Positions 42,798-51,950 of a DNA stretch of 64,000 nt are shown one piece after another. Positions within the stretch are counted from its first letter, which is position 1. Each line of letters starts with the position of its first letter. The stretch spans positions 682,001-746,000 of the forward strand of contig NZ_JACXBS010000002.1 in the NCBI RefSeq assembly GCF_014698015.1, read 5' to 3'. The position numbers and the translations under genes are program-made. The notes below the pieces were generated by a model. The model ran no database searches and was not told the DNA's origin. It saw only the letters and a program-made list of their open reading frames with translations. Source of the stretch: Kocuria sp. cx-455. GTDB taxonomy: Bacteria; Actinomycetota; Actinomycetes; Actinomycetales; Micrococcaceae.

Positions 42798-43615
42798 ATT
42801 CCGTCTACGCCCACATGACCAGTCTCGACCAGGCCACCGGTAACCTGGGGGACCGGATGGGGTTCCTGCTGGCCGATTCCATCCTCGGTGCCGGTAAGGA
42901 TCGGCGCCTGGGAATCCGGCAGTCGGCTGAGGTGTCCAACTCCACAGTGGGAATTGTGGGCTCATTGATCGCGGCCCTGTGTGATTCGCCGGCGACCGTG
43001 GTGGGTGGTGGTCTGATCAACGGCAACCGGCGGACGTACTCGTCCGAGTTCAAACCAGTGGGCGTACGGGGTTTTCTCACGCAGACGGTGATCGAGCGAG
43101 ACAGCGGCCTGCGTTCCACCGTGATCGGCGACCCAGGTCTGCTCCTGCCACGGTTGGTTCCCTTGCCGTTGCGGCGCAGGAAGCCACTCGGGTTCATAGT
43201 GCACCACGTGGACCGAGATGCCTGGCGGGAGAAATTTCCAGAGCACCAGGACTGCCTGATCGACAACTACGCCACGGAGGACGAGTTCGTGGCGCAATTG
43301 GCCGGCTACGAGGCCGTAGCGTCTACAAGCCTTCACGGATGCGTGTTCAGCCACGCCTACGGCGTCCCCGTGGCACCGTTCGTACTCACTGACCAGGTCT
43401 TCGGTGGAGACTTCAAATTCCGCGACTACTACTCGGCCTACGGCCTGGACATCCAGCGTCCCAACTTGCCCACGGACGTTCGCGCGATCATCCGCACCAT
43501 TGAAAGGACTGCACAACCCACGGCACAGGTCGTTGCGGAGCGGCAATCGGAACAACTTAGGTACATCATGAACGCCCTGGCCAACTCACTTCGTCTCGAT
43601 CGCGCCCGGAGGTGA
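42794..43615 (+). CDS. polysaccharide pyruvyltransferase-family protein
   Basis: 273 aa from GTG 42794, which overlaps the hydrolase stop (GTGA). GNLGDRMGFLLADSIL at the start, ATVVGGGLINGNR, VIGDPGLLLPRL and the late STSLHGCVFSHAYGVPVAPF are the conserved elements of the pyruvyltransferase fold (a GT-B-like enzyme using phosphoenolpyruvate). It would add a pyruvate ketal to a sugar, giving negative charge and an attachment point for SLH-type proteins. The open frame upstream of 42794 lies inside the hydrolase gene and is not used. Confidence 0.85.
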   Translation: MNSVYAHMTSLDQATGNLGDRMGFLLADSILGAGKDRRLGIRQSAEVSNSTVGIVGSLIAALCDSPATVVGGGLINGNRRTYSSEFKPVGVRGFLTQTVIERDSGLRSTVIGDPGLLLPRLVPLPLRRRKPLGFIVHHVDRDAWREKFPEHQDCLIDNYATEDEFVAQLAGYEAVASTSLHGCVFSHAYGVPVAPFVLTDQVFGGDFKFRDYYSAYGLDIQRPNLPTDVRAIIRTIERTAQPTAQVVAERQSEQLRYIMNALANSLRLDRARR

Positions 43616-43618
43616 CAG

Positions 43619-45313
43619 ATGTCGGCACATGACATGGACACCGTAATCACCACCGATGTGCTCGGGCGTCGGGACGCAGCCGTCGCGTCCGAACTAGTTG
43701 GAGGGCGCTTGGAGCTGTGCGGGCACACGTGGCAGATCCCGGTCAGGCCGCACTGGTCTGAAGACCCGTTCAAGGACTTCGAATGGCGCCGTCAGTACCA
43801 ATCACTGAGCTGGCTCACGCCGCTGCGGCGTCGTGCCGTCTCAGGGGACCTGAACGCTCTGCAGGCATGGTGGTGGCTGGCCGCGACCTGGCTTGAATCC
43901 CTAGATCGGCTTGAACCCGGTCAAGCCACCCCGTGGCGCATGGACGTGGCGTCCGTACGGGCCTGTGAACTGGTGGCCGGTCTCAGCGCGGTGGGGAGGC
44001 AACCATGGCTGCTCGCCGCGATCACCACACATTCGGCGTGGTTGGATGCCACGGCGGGACAGTCCGAATCCTCCGGCGCGCACCCGGTGACGTTGGCTGC
44101 ACGGTACGTCTGTCACCGAACTGTCGGGGACACCGCAACAGCTGACGAGTGTCTTGCGTCGCTCGCGGACTGGCGGGCAAACCATTTCTCCCAGGTGGGC
44201 GCCCCGTACCCTGATACCGCAAACTTCTTGATGCTAGGCACTCGCGCCATCGACACAGTGGAATCCTGCCTGACAGGCGTCTCGGCTCCGCTACCGTGGC
44301 CCGATCACAATCAACCGCTCGCACAGTGTCTCGTGAACACCCAGGTAGAACGGGTGGCCGAGGGCGACGTTAGGCCAGAGAGCCGCTCCGACCAACAAGT
44401 CCGGTCCTTCGTCCTGGAGACTGATCGGGCTGCCTACGCCAGCGTGTCTGGCACGCCGACCGGCGGGGGGTTCGTGGGGTTCGAGGAGTCCCGCGATGGA
44501 TCCACCGTGGATGTTTCGTTCGCGCACGGCGGCAGGGTATGGCTGCGAGGTGTAGTCCCGTCCGACGGTGCCATTCGGGAGCCCTTAAATTCGTACAGCG
44601 TTCAGACGACCAACGTCGCATTCGAGATCGGTCTCGATCGGACCAGCCGTCATGGTCATTCCGAGCGGCATCGACTCTTGCATTCGCTGTCCTCGGGAGT
44701 GACCCTCTGGGAAAGCGACACGGAGGCCCCGTTCGAACTGCCCGAATGGTTCAAGACGGTTGACGTTGTGTCCGACCTGACGGCGACAGTGTCACCCGGG
44801 TCGATTCGTTTAGTGGGCGGTACCCTTACGTTCTTTCTGGTGCGCTTGCCCGTCCCAAACACTTCCGATGAGCTCGCCCCAGCCGATCGCTGGGATCCGT
44901 CCTTCCGTCTATACGTCGGTCCCTGGCACGCGCGTTTGGTTGACGTGCTGCATCAATCCGGCCCGGCCACCGCACAACTCACAACGGAACGCTTGTCGCG
45001 GCTTGCGGGTCCCCCCGAACCGGATGGTGATCTCCTGGATGTCTACGCGGGTGCAGGGTGGCGGATTACCTCGAACCGGACGGTCTTGCGCGCGGAACAG
45101 TCGAGAGTCCCGGGTGCCGGGCACCTGGTCTTGACGTCTTCTAACGACAAGCATGTGGTGACCGGCCGCGGCTCGCGTTCCAAAACCGGATACCTGGACA
45201 TCGGCAATGTGCCCCACGGGGAGTACGACCTTATGTGGATCCCCGTTGACGGATCAGCACGCCGAGGACCGCGATTGGCACTCACCGACGATTCGGTGGA
45301 TCTAGCGCACTGA
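43619..45313 (+). CDS. degenerate heparinase-fold paralogue (probable non-enzyme)
   Basis: 564 aa. Residues 35-180 follow the lyase encoded at 38597: WSEDPFKDFEWRRQYQSLSW, LTPLRRRAVSGDLNALQ, WRMDVASVRACELVAGLSAV and GRQPWLLAAI align with its WRENPFDDTNWQFQYHMLRW, DPLRRAGALGDQDAAV and GEQPWLVNSL. At the catalytic points it differs: the NHG stretch is SSGAHPVTLA and the Tyr-His motif is YPDT. No HGHxDGGS motif remains. It is therefore probably a binding or regulatory relative. No signal peptide. It sits between the pyruvyltransferase (3 nt away) and a lipoprotein gene. Confidence 0.72.
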   Translation: MSAHDMDTVITTDVLGRRDAAVASELVGGRLELCGHTWQIPVRPHWSEDPFKDFEWRRQYQSLSWLTPLRRRAVSGDLNALQAWWWLAATWLESLDRLEPGQATPWRMDVASVRACELVAGLSAVGRQPWLLAAITTHSAWLDATAGQSESSGAHPVTLAARYVCHRTVGDTATADECLASLADWRANHFSQVGAPYPDTANFLMLGTRAIDTVESCLTGVSAPLPWPDHNQPLAQCLVNTQVERVAEGDVRPESRSDQQVRSFVLETDRAAYASVSGTPTGGGFVGFEESRDGSTVDVSFAHGGRVWLRGVVPSDGAIREPLNSYSVQTTNVAFEIGLDRTSRHGHSERHRLLHSLSSGVTLWESDTEAPFELPEWFKTVDVVSDLTATVSPGSIRLVGGTLTFFLVRLPVPNTSDELAPADRWDPSFRLYVGPWHARLVDVLHQSGPATAQLTTERLSRLAGPPEPDGDLLDVYAGAGWRITSNRTVLRAEQSRVPGAGHLVLTSSNDKHVVTGRGSRSKTGYLDIGNVPHGEYDLMWIPVDGSARRGPRLALTDDSVDLAH

Positions 45314-45352
45314 GACCATCACCCTTATCCATCCCCCCGAGAAAGGCACATT

Positions 45353-45694
45353 ATGTCCATTAAGACCAAGCTCACCGCCGTCTGTCTGTTGGGTTCCATC
45401 GCGTTAGTGGGGTGTGGGAACTCCGAATCGGATGAAAACACCGAGGGCCCCACGAGCGCCGAGTCCCAGCAGGCTTCACAGGTCCGGGTGCCGGACCTCA
45501 AGGACAAGACCTTGTACGAGGCGATCACGGCGCTGCGGGAAGTGAAGTTGAACTATGAAGTCGGCAACGAGGATTTCGATCCCGCGGCCGAGAAGAACAA
45601 CACCCGGGATTGGGTGGTGGAGGAGCAGAACAAGAAAGCCGGCGAGTCCGTGCCCGTGCGGGACACCATCTCGCTCACGGTCAAGAAGAAGTAG
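45353..45694 (+). CDS. PASTA-domain lipoprotein
   Basis: 113 aa. The signal peptide KTKLTAVCLLGSIALVGC ends in a lipobox (Cys about 21), followed by a Ser/Glu-rich spacer and one PASTA domain (46-113: VPDLKDKTLYEAITALREVK, VVEEQNKKAGESVPV, ISLTVKKK). PASTA domains bind muropeptides or wall glycopolymers in PknB kinases and penicillin-binding proteins. As a small lipid-anchored protein within the locus it could position the polymer at the wall (inference). GAGAAAGG precedes the ATG. Confidence 0.88.
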   Translation: MSIKTKLTAVCLLGSIALVGCGNSESDENTEGPTSAESQQASQVRVPDLKDKTLYEAITALREVKLNYEVGNEDFDPAAEKNNTRDWVVEEQNKKAGESVPVRDTISLTVKKK

Positions 45695-45740
45695 CTCCGC
45701 CCACCCGCTAATCAATCGATACGTTTGAGGTTCATGTCGA

Positions 45741-48700
45741 ATGTCTGTCACCCCGTCAGTTTCGGTACGTGAGTACATGATCGGTGGGCGAGATGTGTTA
45801 ATGTGCGTCTCGGACGAGGAGAATATAGACCTGCACGTTGATCTCCCATGCACGACATCAACCACATTCACCCTAGAATCCCATTCTGGGGCCGTCCTGA
45901 TCGTGGGGCGTCTGGCGCTGGACCGACACTTCTTGGCTGCAGTCCGAGCAGACGCCTCCCTGTACGCGATGCTGACCCCCGCAACGGTTCGGCAACTCCA
46001 TGAGATGGCGCAACCCGGTGCGCGAGAGGTCCTCGAAACCTTAGTTCGGCGGGCGACGGTTCTAGTGGACTCGAATACTGATCTCGAATCTGTGACTGTA
46101 CGCATCCCTAAGTGGACGGCGCGCGTCGAGAGCGTAGGAGGCAATGGTGTTTTAGGGGCACTGCAGGCATCCGCACGACCCGTGGTTGAGCGCGGGAGCG
46201 TATTGGTTAATGTCGCGAGACCGTGGCGGCCGTCGGACCTCAAGGACAGCCCGATCCACTTCTTGGTGGACCGGAAGGGGGATCTCGAGTCATTCGTCGG
46301 TTCGCGGGCACATTGGATGCCGGCTGAGGAGAACTCGCGGGACGCTCACGGGTTCGTGGAGGCCCGAAGGATCGCCTGGTACGTGCTGGGTGCCACTCAG
46401 GCGCTTAACGCGCACTTGGTCGTGACTGACCGGATCTCTCTCGTTTCCGCTCTGATCACGTCGCCGAATATCCCCGCCCGTACCGCGTACCTGGTCGACA
46501 CCGCCGAAATCCAGCAGCTTGAACAAGAACCTCCACGAAACCTGAGCGGCATCTTCCGAAAACTGCACGAACGGCGGGGCATGGTGTTGTGTTCTCACAC
46601 ATCTGTTGTTCCGCGGTTACGCGCTTTGGGGTTTAGTGGAAAGTTTGAGATTTTCGATCCGTTGGTGGCCCCAGACACTTCGCGGATCCACCAACTGGGG
46701 GTACAGAGCACACCAGCGGTCATTCTCCCGGAGCCGAAGAATTTGCTGATCGCCGGGCACGACTACAAGTTCCTGGGAGAACTCGTCTCCGTTCTGGACG
46801 AAATCCCCGGGCTCACAGTGACGTACGACGAATGGCCAACCCAGAGCACTCATGACGTCTCTCGGTCTGATGAACTTCTTTCGGCGGCGGACGGGATTCT
46901 GTGTGAGTTCTCCTCACACAACGCGGTCTGGTATTCATGGCACAAACGTCCCGGTCAGCGGTTGATCGTACACTTCCACGGGTACGAGTTGTTCCAGGAC
47001 TTTGTGCACGACATCAACGTGGACAACGTGGACCTGTTCGTATTTGTGTCTGAGTTCTACCGTCGGCGGGTCGTCCAGGAACTGGGATGGCCCAACGAGC
47101 GCACCGTGGTGGTGCCCAACATGATCGATATTGGGGACTACAGAGGGGTCAAGATCCCAGACGCTCGGTTTCACCTGGGCCTAGCCGGTTACGTACCGAT
47201 CCTGAAACGCCCTGACCGTGCGCTGGATCTGCTCGAAATGCTGCTGGAACACGATGACCGCTACGTGCTGCACTTACGAGGTCGTAATCCCTGGGATTAC
47301 TCCTGGATGTGGCAACAACCCGTGACACAGGACGCCTACCGGGCATTCTACGAACGTCTCACCGACGATCCCGAACTGCTCGCCCACGTGTCCTTCGATC
47401 CGTTCGGGCCGGACATGGGTCAGTGGTTTCGCCGGATCGGGTGGATGTTGTCCCCGAGCTCGAGGGAGACATTCCATTTGGCTCCCGTCGAGGGTCAGGC
47501 GAGCGGCGCAATCCCTGTGGTGTGGGACCGTGAAGGAGCGGCGGAAATTTTCCCAGGAGAATTTGTACACGCGGACACGCAGGCCGCGGCCCGTGCGATC
47601 ATCAATGCTAACCAGCAAGCGAATCGATACGACCGCGCCGCAGCAAATGCGCGCCGGTCCGTCGAGCGTTTTGACGTCGCGGCGGTCACTTCCCAGTGGG
47701 CGGACGCCTTGTTCGGAGAGGGCCGGCGCGCACCGCAGATCTCGGAGTGTTTTGAGCGGTCTGATTTGCTCGACAGGTTGCAGCGGGACGGTCGTACCGA
47801 AGATCTGGATCGGCTGATCCTCCTAGTTCTCCTACGGGAGCAAGACCTCACGGCAGCCGAGGAACTAATTGAACGGTTCCCCGAGCATCGTTCAGATCTC
47901 AGTGCCTTAACCCGGGACACACTGCGAGAGATGCGCATGGATCAATCGTTCCGGACGGGTGGGTTCGCCCGACCCCCGCGCAGCCTTGGAGTGGCGTATC
48001 AGCCGCGCTACGGTACCGCGCTGTTCGTGCGCGAAGGCACCGATTGGGACACGGTACCGGTTGATGCTGTTCAGATCATCGCGGATACTGTCACCCGCCA
48101 AGCCAGGGTCGAACGCCCAGCGGCCCTTGCGGTCGCACCCGATGCGGTGGCCGCGTGGGGAACCCTGGTGGCCGCACGTCGCCTGGGCATTCCCGCAATC
48201 CTGGTTGGGGAGCGCGGCCAGGATGAGTGGTTTCCGCCCGCAGACGAGTTCGACGCTGCGGTGACCCGCGAGGGCGAAGTTACCAGCGACGTCGTCCAAG
48301 CGGCCGTGACCATGCATGCCCGCCTTGCCAAGCACACGGACTCCGTATCACTGAGCGAGCTCACGGTAGGCATGATTGCGGATGAGTTCACGGAACGTAC
48401 GATCTCCGGCCGCTGCCGCGTCATCCGCATTCCGCGCCATGACGCCTATCTCTCCGTGGTCGCGCATGATCTGGACGTGTTGTTCGTGGAGTCCGCTTGG
48501 AGCGGGCATGGGAAGCAATGGTTCCACGGCGTCGCGTACTACAAGGATGATCGTGAGGACATTGAACGCGTGATTGCCACCGCGCGGGCCAAGGGCGTGC
48601 CGGTGATCTTTTGGAACAAGGAGGATCCGGTCCATTTCCGCTCTTTCGCCCCCACCGCAGCTCTGTGCGACGCCGTGTACACCACGGATGCGGACAGAAT

Positions 48701-49778
48701 CCCCGCGTACCTTGAACTCGGGGGCGAGCACCGGCCCGCCGCGGTGGCATCTATGCCATTCTTCGCGGAACCGACTCTGCACCATCCACTGCCCGGCACC
48801 TGGGCCGAGAAACCCACGGTCAGCTATGCGGGCACCTACTACGGCGCGCGGTACGCGGAACGTTCTGAAGAACTCGACGTCATCCTGGGTGCTGCCGCCC
48901 AGCTTGGGCTGACGATTTACGATCGACAGATCAACATTCCCAACTCACCGTATCGTTTTCCGGCGCGCTACGACGAGTTCATTGAGGGCGGCCTGAGCTA
49001 CGAGGAGGTTCTCGAGGCTTACAAGGCACACCCGGTGCATATCAATGTCAACTCGGTCAAGGACTCACCCACCATGTTCTCCCGGCGGGTTGTGGAGATC
49101 GCCGCGTCCGGTTCCGTGGTCGTCAGCGGAAAGGGCAGGGGAGTGCGCGAATCCCTTCCAGCGGTCACGGCGAGTGACAATTCCGAAACTCTGGGCATCG
49201 TGATGGCCGGCTGCCTGGGAGATCGGTCCCATTGGCGCGCCTCCGCATGGGCCCAATTACGGGCCGTCCGCCGTTCCTACCTAGCCGAATACGCACTGGC
49301 CGTGATGTTCCGGGGCGCGGGCGTTCCAGTGCGGCTAGCGGACGAGACGGCTTGGAGCGCAGTTGTAGATCGACTCACACCGGAGATCGCCACGAACCTC
49401 GCAGAACAAACGCACCCGCCCACTGGGGTGTCGGCATTATTAGCCGACGACGCTGCTCTGGCTACCCTGATCGCGCGCGGCATCCCGGTCACTGACTCGC
49501 CTGTGACACAGTGGACCGCGCGATGGGAGGAAGTTGCAACACCCACGTGGGCGGAAGACCTCATGTACGCGGCGCGCTTCGCACCCGATGACGTTTCCCG
49601 GATTGGCGCACGAACGGGAACGCGACATGAGCGGGGGCTGATCACATGGGACGGTGCCACTCGCGGTCCGGTGTTCTCGCGCGAAATGCAGGACACCGGG
49701 CGGACGCTGATCTGGCTCCTGCCCGACCAAGACCAGAAACCTTTTGAGGACGAGCGCCCGGAGGAGACCCATGAATGA
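45741..49778 (+). CDS. giant multi-module glycosyltransferase with permuted module order
   Basis: 1345 aa, cytoplasmic. Residues 1-330 are not recognised. Residues 336-656 are a GT4-like module (LLIAGHDYKFLGELV, CEFSSHNAVWYS, VVPNMID, LAGYVPILKRPDRALDLLEM, SPSSRETFHLAPVEGQASG) homologous to the C-terminal module of the protein at 30941-35461. Then come a helical unit (675-730), a shortened GT4 remnant (747-830, VTRQARVERPAALAVAPDAV, LVAARRLGIPAILVGERG), a CgeB-like module (874-1170, VGMIADEFTERT, LFVESAWSGHG, VIFWNKEDPVHF, YTTDADRIPAYL) and a tail with TWAEDLMYAARF. In the other giant the first module comes last. The start is preceded by a weak binding site. Likely transferase in the same polymer pathway. 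Confidence 0.83.
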   Translation: MSVTPSVSVREYMIGGRDVLMCVSDEENIDLHVDLPCTTSTTFTLESHSGAVLIVGRLALDRHFLAAVRADASLYAMLTPATVRQLHEMAQPGAREVLETLVRRATVLVDSNTDLESVTVRIPKWTARVESVGGNGVLGALQASARPVVERGSVLVNVARPWRPSDLKDSPIHFLVDRKGDLESFVGSRAHWMPAEENSRDAHGFVEARRIAWYVLGATQALNAHLVVTDRISLVSALITSPNIPARTAYLVDTAEIQQLEQEPPRNLSGIFRKLHERRGMVLCSHTSVVPRLRALGFSGKFEIFDPLVAPDTSRIHQLGVQSTPAVILPEPKNLLIAGHDYKFLGELVSVLDEIPGLTVTYDEWPTQSTHDVSRSDELLSAADGILCEFSSHNAVWYSWHKRPGQRLIVHFHGYELFQDFVHDINVDNVDLFVFVSEFYRRRVVQELGWPNERTVVVPNMIDIGDYRGVKIPDARFHLGLAGYVPILKRPDRALDLLEMLLEHDDRYVLHLRGRNPWDYSWMWQQPVTQDAYRAFYERLTDDPELLAHVSFDPFGPDMGQWFRRIGWMLSPSSRETFHLAPVEGQASGAIPVVWDREGAAEIFPGEFVHADTQAAARAIINANQQANRYDRAAANARRSVERFDVAAVTSQWADALFGEGRRAPQISECFERSDLLDRLQRDGRTEDLDRLILLVLLREQDLTAAEELIERFPEHRSDLSALTRDTLREMRMDQSFRTGGFARPPRSLGVAYQPRYGTALFVREGTDWDTVPVDAVQIIADTVTRQARVERPAALAVAPDAVAAWGTLVAARRLGIPAILVGERGQDEWFPPADEFDAAVTREGEVTSDVVQAAVTMHARLAKHTDSVSLSELTVGMIADEFTERTISGRCRVIRIPRHDAYLSVVAHDLDVLFVESAWSGHGKQWFHGVAYYKDDREDIERVIATARAKGVPVIFWNKEDPVHFRSFAPTAALCDAVYTTDADRIPAYLELGGEHRPAAVASMPFFAEPTLHHPLPGTWAEKPTVSYAGTYYGARYAERSEELDVILGAAAQLGLTIYDRQINIPNSPYRFPARYDEFIEGGLSYEEVLEAYKAHPVHINVNSVKDSPTMFSRRVVEIAASGSVVVSGKGRGVRESLPAVTASDNSETLGIVMAGCLGDRSHWRASAWAQLRAVRRSYLAEYALAVMFRGAGVPVRLADETAWSAVVDRLTPEIATNLAEQTHPPTGVSALLADDAALATLIARGIPVTDSPVTQWTARWEEVATPTWAEDLMYAARFAPDDVSRIGARTGTRHERGLITWDGATRGPVFSREMQDTGRTLIWLLPDQDQKPFEDERPEETHE

Positions 49779-50298
49779 CACCGAACGCGTCCTGGTTGGG
49801 CGTGAATCCACGCCCGAACCTCCTGGACTGGGATCCTCTACCCTGGGCGAGGTCCTGAAGCTGGATGAATTGGATGAGTACACGGGTCGTCGCGGCCTGG
49901 TTGTGCTTTCCAACAACGATGGGCGTAGCGCGCTGCGGAATCACGGGTTTAAGGTGTTCCCCGCAGTCCCCGGTCTGATCAACCAGTCGCTGCACGACCT
50001 GCGTCCCGGTGCCCTCGTACTGGATGCTAAGGCCTTGGACAGGGGGCCTTGGGCCGGCACCCTGACGGAGGCCGCGTCCGAGCTGCTCGCCGAATTGGAC
50101 GGAGCCGTGTCGACCGCTCGCGAACTCGAGTTGCCGGTCTATTGGCTCGGTGCGGTGCCCGAGGAGCCAGAGCACCCCCTGACCGCCGTCATGGAGCACG
50201 CGCTCGTCGTCACGCCGGGCAGCGAGCTGTACGAGGGAACGGTTGAAGGCGCTCCGCCGAGCTGTCTGGTGCGGGTGTTGCGAACGATGGTCGGTTAG
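49771..50298 (+). CDS. unknown protein at the end of the plus arm
   Basis: 175 aa. ATG 49771 is preceded by GGAGGAG and overlaps the giant gene by 8 bp, so it is clearly co-expressed. Alternating strands and helices (GRRGLVVLSNNDGRSALRNH, LRPGALVLDAKALDRGPW, LPVYWLGAVPEEPEHPL, LVVTPGSELYEG) suggest a Rossmann-like alpha/beta fold, possibly half of a GT-B or a nucleotide-binding partner of the giant transferase. No family recognised. Its TAG overlaps the stop of the convergent lyase gene. Confidence 0.72.
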   Translation: MNDTERVLVGRESTPEPPGLGSSTLGEVLKLDELDEYTGRRGLVVLSNNDGRSALRNHGFKVFPAVPGLINQSLHDLRPGALVLDAKALDRGPWAGTLTEAASELLAELDGAVSTARELELPVYWLGAVPEEPEHPLTAVMEHALVVTPGSELYEGTVEGAPPSCLVRVLRTMVG

Positions 50299-51950
50299 CC
50301 TTCGAGCGCTACGCGAAGGACGTGCTCGGGCGTCTCCGCTCGGTCGGCCACCGCCCTCTCACCGATATGCAGCACCGTGGTGAACTTCTGCTTCAACCCT
50401 CGTCCCACGAAGTCCAGACCATGGATCGGGTGCTTGACCCCGCTCTGGTCGGAGTACCATCCCCGGTATCGATCAAAGCTCTCCGCGCGGTAGGGTTCCT
50501 CATCGAACGCACCGATGCCCATGATCGTCAAGACGTGATCCTCAGAGGTGCATGCCCAGAGTCCGTGACCCAACCGCTTCGGGACCACCTGCGGTCCCAG
50601 GAGCCAGCGTTGTCTGGCGGTGGCCGACACGAGGTCACCCATGATCCGCGTGGTGTCCCGGATCACGAACCAACGGTTGGGGAACACAGTCACGCTGCGC
50701 TCCACCCGAAGTCTCTCCGGCACGTCGTACGAACAGGACATCGACTCCATTGAACCGTCCCCGTGCGGGCCCCGGTCCAAGCGAGAGGCGTAACCTGGCC
50801 ACGTCTTTTTCAGATCGTGACGCATCATGCCATCTACGTCCTCGACATAGATGCCGCTGTGGCCGTAGGAGGATTCGATGCTGACGCGGTATGGGTCCGT
50901 GCGGTCGTACAGATAGGACCCGGCGTCCACGATGAGCGGCTGACCGTCGAACCACAGTGTTAATGAAGTGTCGTCGTGATGCTTGTGAATTTCGGAGCGC
51001 CCGCCGCAAATCATGGATAGGTACAGCCGTTCGTCCTTGATCACGGCGAAGCCGGAGCGAGAATAATCACCGGAAGCATTGATCGAGGGTCTGGCATTCA
51101 CCCTTACGCGTGCTGAGTCGCCCACCGTGGGAATCGTGTTGTCCTGCAGCAGACAGTGCCCCAGGGCCACGTCTGCCCGTTCGAGGATGGGACGCAATCG
51201 CTGATCGAAGGCTGGGTGGATGTCCTCCCGTTCCTGGAGATGCATGACCTGGTCATAACAGCGCAGGTTAAAATTGTGGTATCCCACGGTGTTCTCATCG
51301 CACATACCATCCTCGTCGAAGGCTTTGTCCGCCAGCTCGATGATGCGACGCACGGCGATATCCCTGACCCGCGACCCGCCGCTGGGCCTTTCCACGGCAA
51401 CATGCCAATTCAACAGCGCAATGCTAGTCATCAGCCCGTGGTTGTTCGGGCGGTACGTGCTCTCGTCGCAAATCCATTCGAGAGTCACGTTTGCCACCCG
51501 CGCCACTGAGGCACGGAACGTTGGATCGGCGGTCAGCTCGGCGGCTTCCAGACACGCGTGCAACCGCGTGGCCGCGGCGTGATCCGCACTGGGTATCGTA
51601 TTGGCTCGTTGCTGGCCCTCCTGGGACCCATACTTGTCGAAGGCACTGCGCCAGCCTCGTTCCCACGTGGGGCGAAGGTGTTGCTGACCTTGCCGGATAG
51701 CTTCCCCGATCACTCGCAGCGCGAAGAGGGAATATACCCACATGGTGTTGCCGTACTGCTGTGAGACGAACCTTTGCTCGAAGTCGATTCCGTTGGTCGG
51801 GGAGAGCATCACGCTCTCTCCCGAAAGGAACTGGACGGTCGCTTCACCGTCGGCGGTGCTGTTCGTGAGATGGCTCAATGACAACCGTCCGGAATAACTT
51901 TCCGGAAGAACAGCAGGTAACTCATCGATGGACGGGGAATTAGTATTCAC
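50295..51950 (-). CDS. heparinase II/III-family polysaccharide lyase
   Basis: 551 aa, no signal peptide. The toroid part carries YRPNNHGLMTSIALL (Asn170, His171) and VGYHNFNLRCY (Tyr224, His225); the beta-sandwich carries SEIHKHHDDTSLTLWFDGQP (322-325 His cluster) and LIVDAGSYLYD. These are the complete catalytic elements of heparinase II/III-type lyases, which cut uronate glycans by beta-elimination. Similar proteins occur in many exopolysaccharide operons. The ATG overlaps the hydrolase/DUF6270 gene by 11 bp; it is the last gene of the minus arm and overlaps the plus arm tail by 4 bp. Confidence 0.87.
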   Translation of the reverse strand: MNTNSPSIDELPAVLPESYSGRLSLSHLTNSTADGEATVQFLSGESVMLSPTNGIDFEQRFVSQQYGNTMWVYSLFALRVIGEAIRQGQQHLRPTWERGWRSAFDKYGSQEGQQRANTIPSADHAAATRLHACLEAAELTADPTFRASVARVANVTLEWICDESTYRPNNHGLMTSIALLNWHVAVERPSGGSRVRDIAVRRIIELADKAFDEDGMCDENTVGYHNFNLRCYDQVMHLQEREDIHPAFDQRLRPILERADVALGHCLLQDNTIPTVGDSARVRVNARPSINASGDYSRSGFAVIKDERLYLSMICGGRSEIHKHHDDTSLTLWFDGQPLIVDAGSYLYDRTDPYRVSIESSYGHSGIYVEDVDGMMRHDLKKTWPGYASRLDRGPHGDGSMESMSCSYDVPERLRVERSVTVFPNRWFVIRDTTRIMGDLVSATARQRWLLGPQVVPKRLGHGLWACTSEDHVLTIMGIGAFDEEPYRAESFDRYRGWYSDQSGVKHPIHGLDFVGRGLKQKFTTVLHIGERAVADRAETPEHVLRVALEG

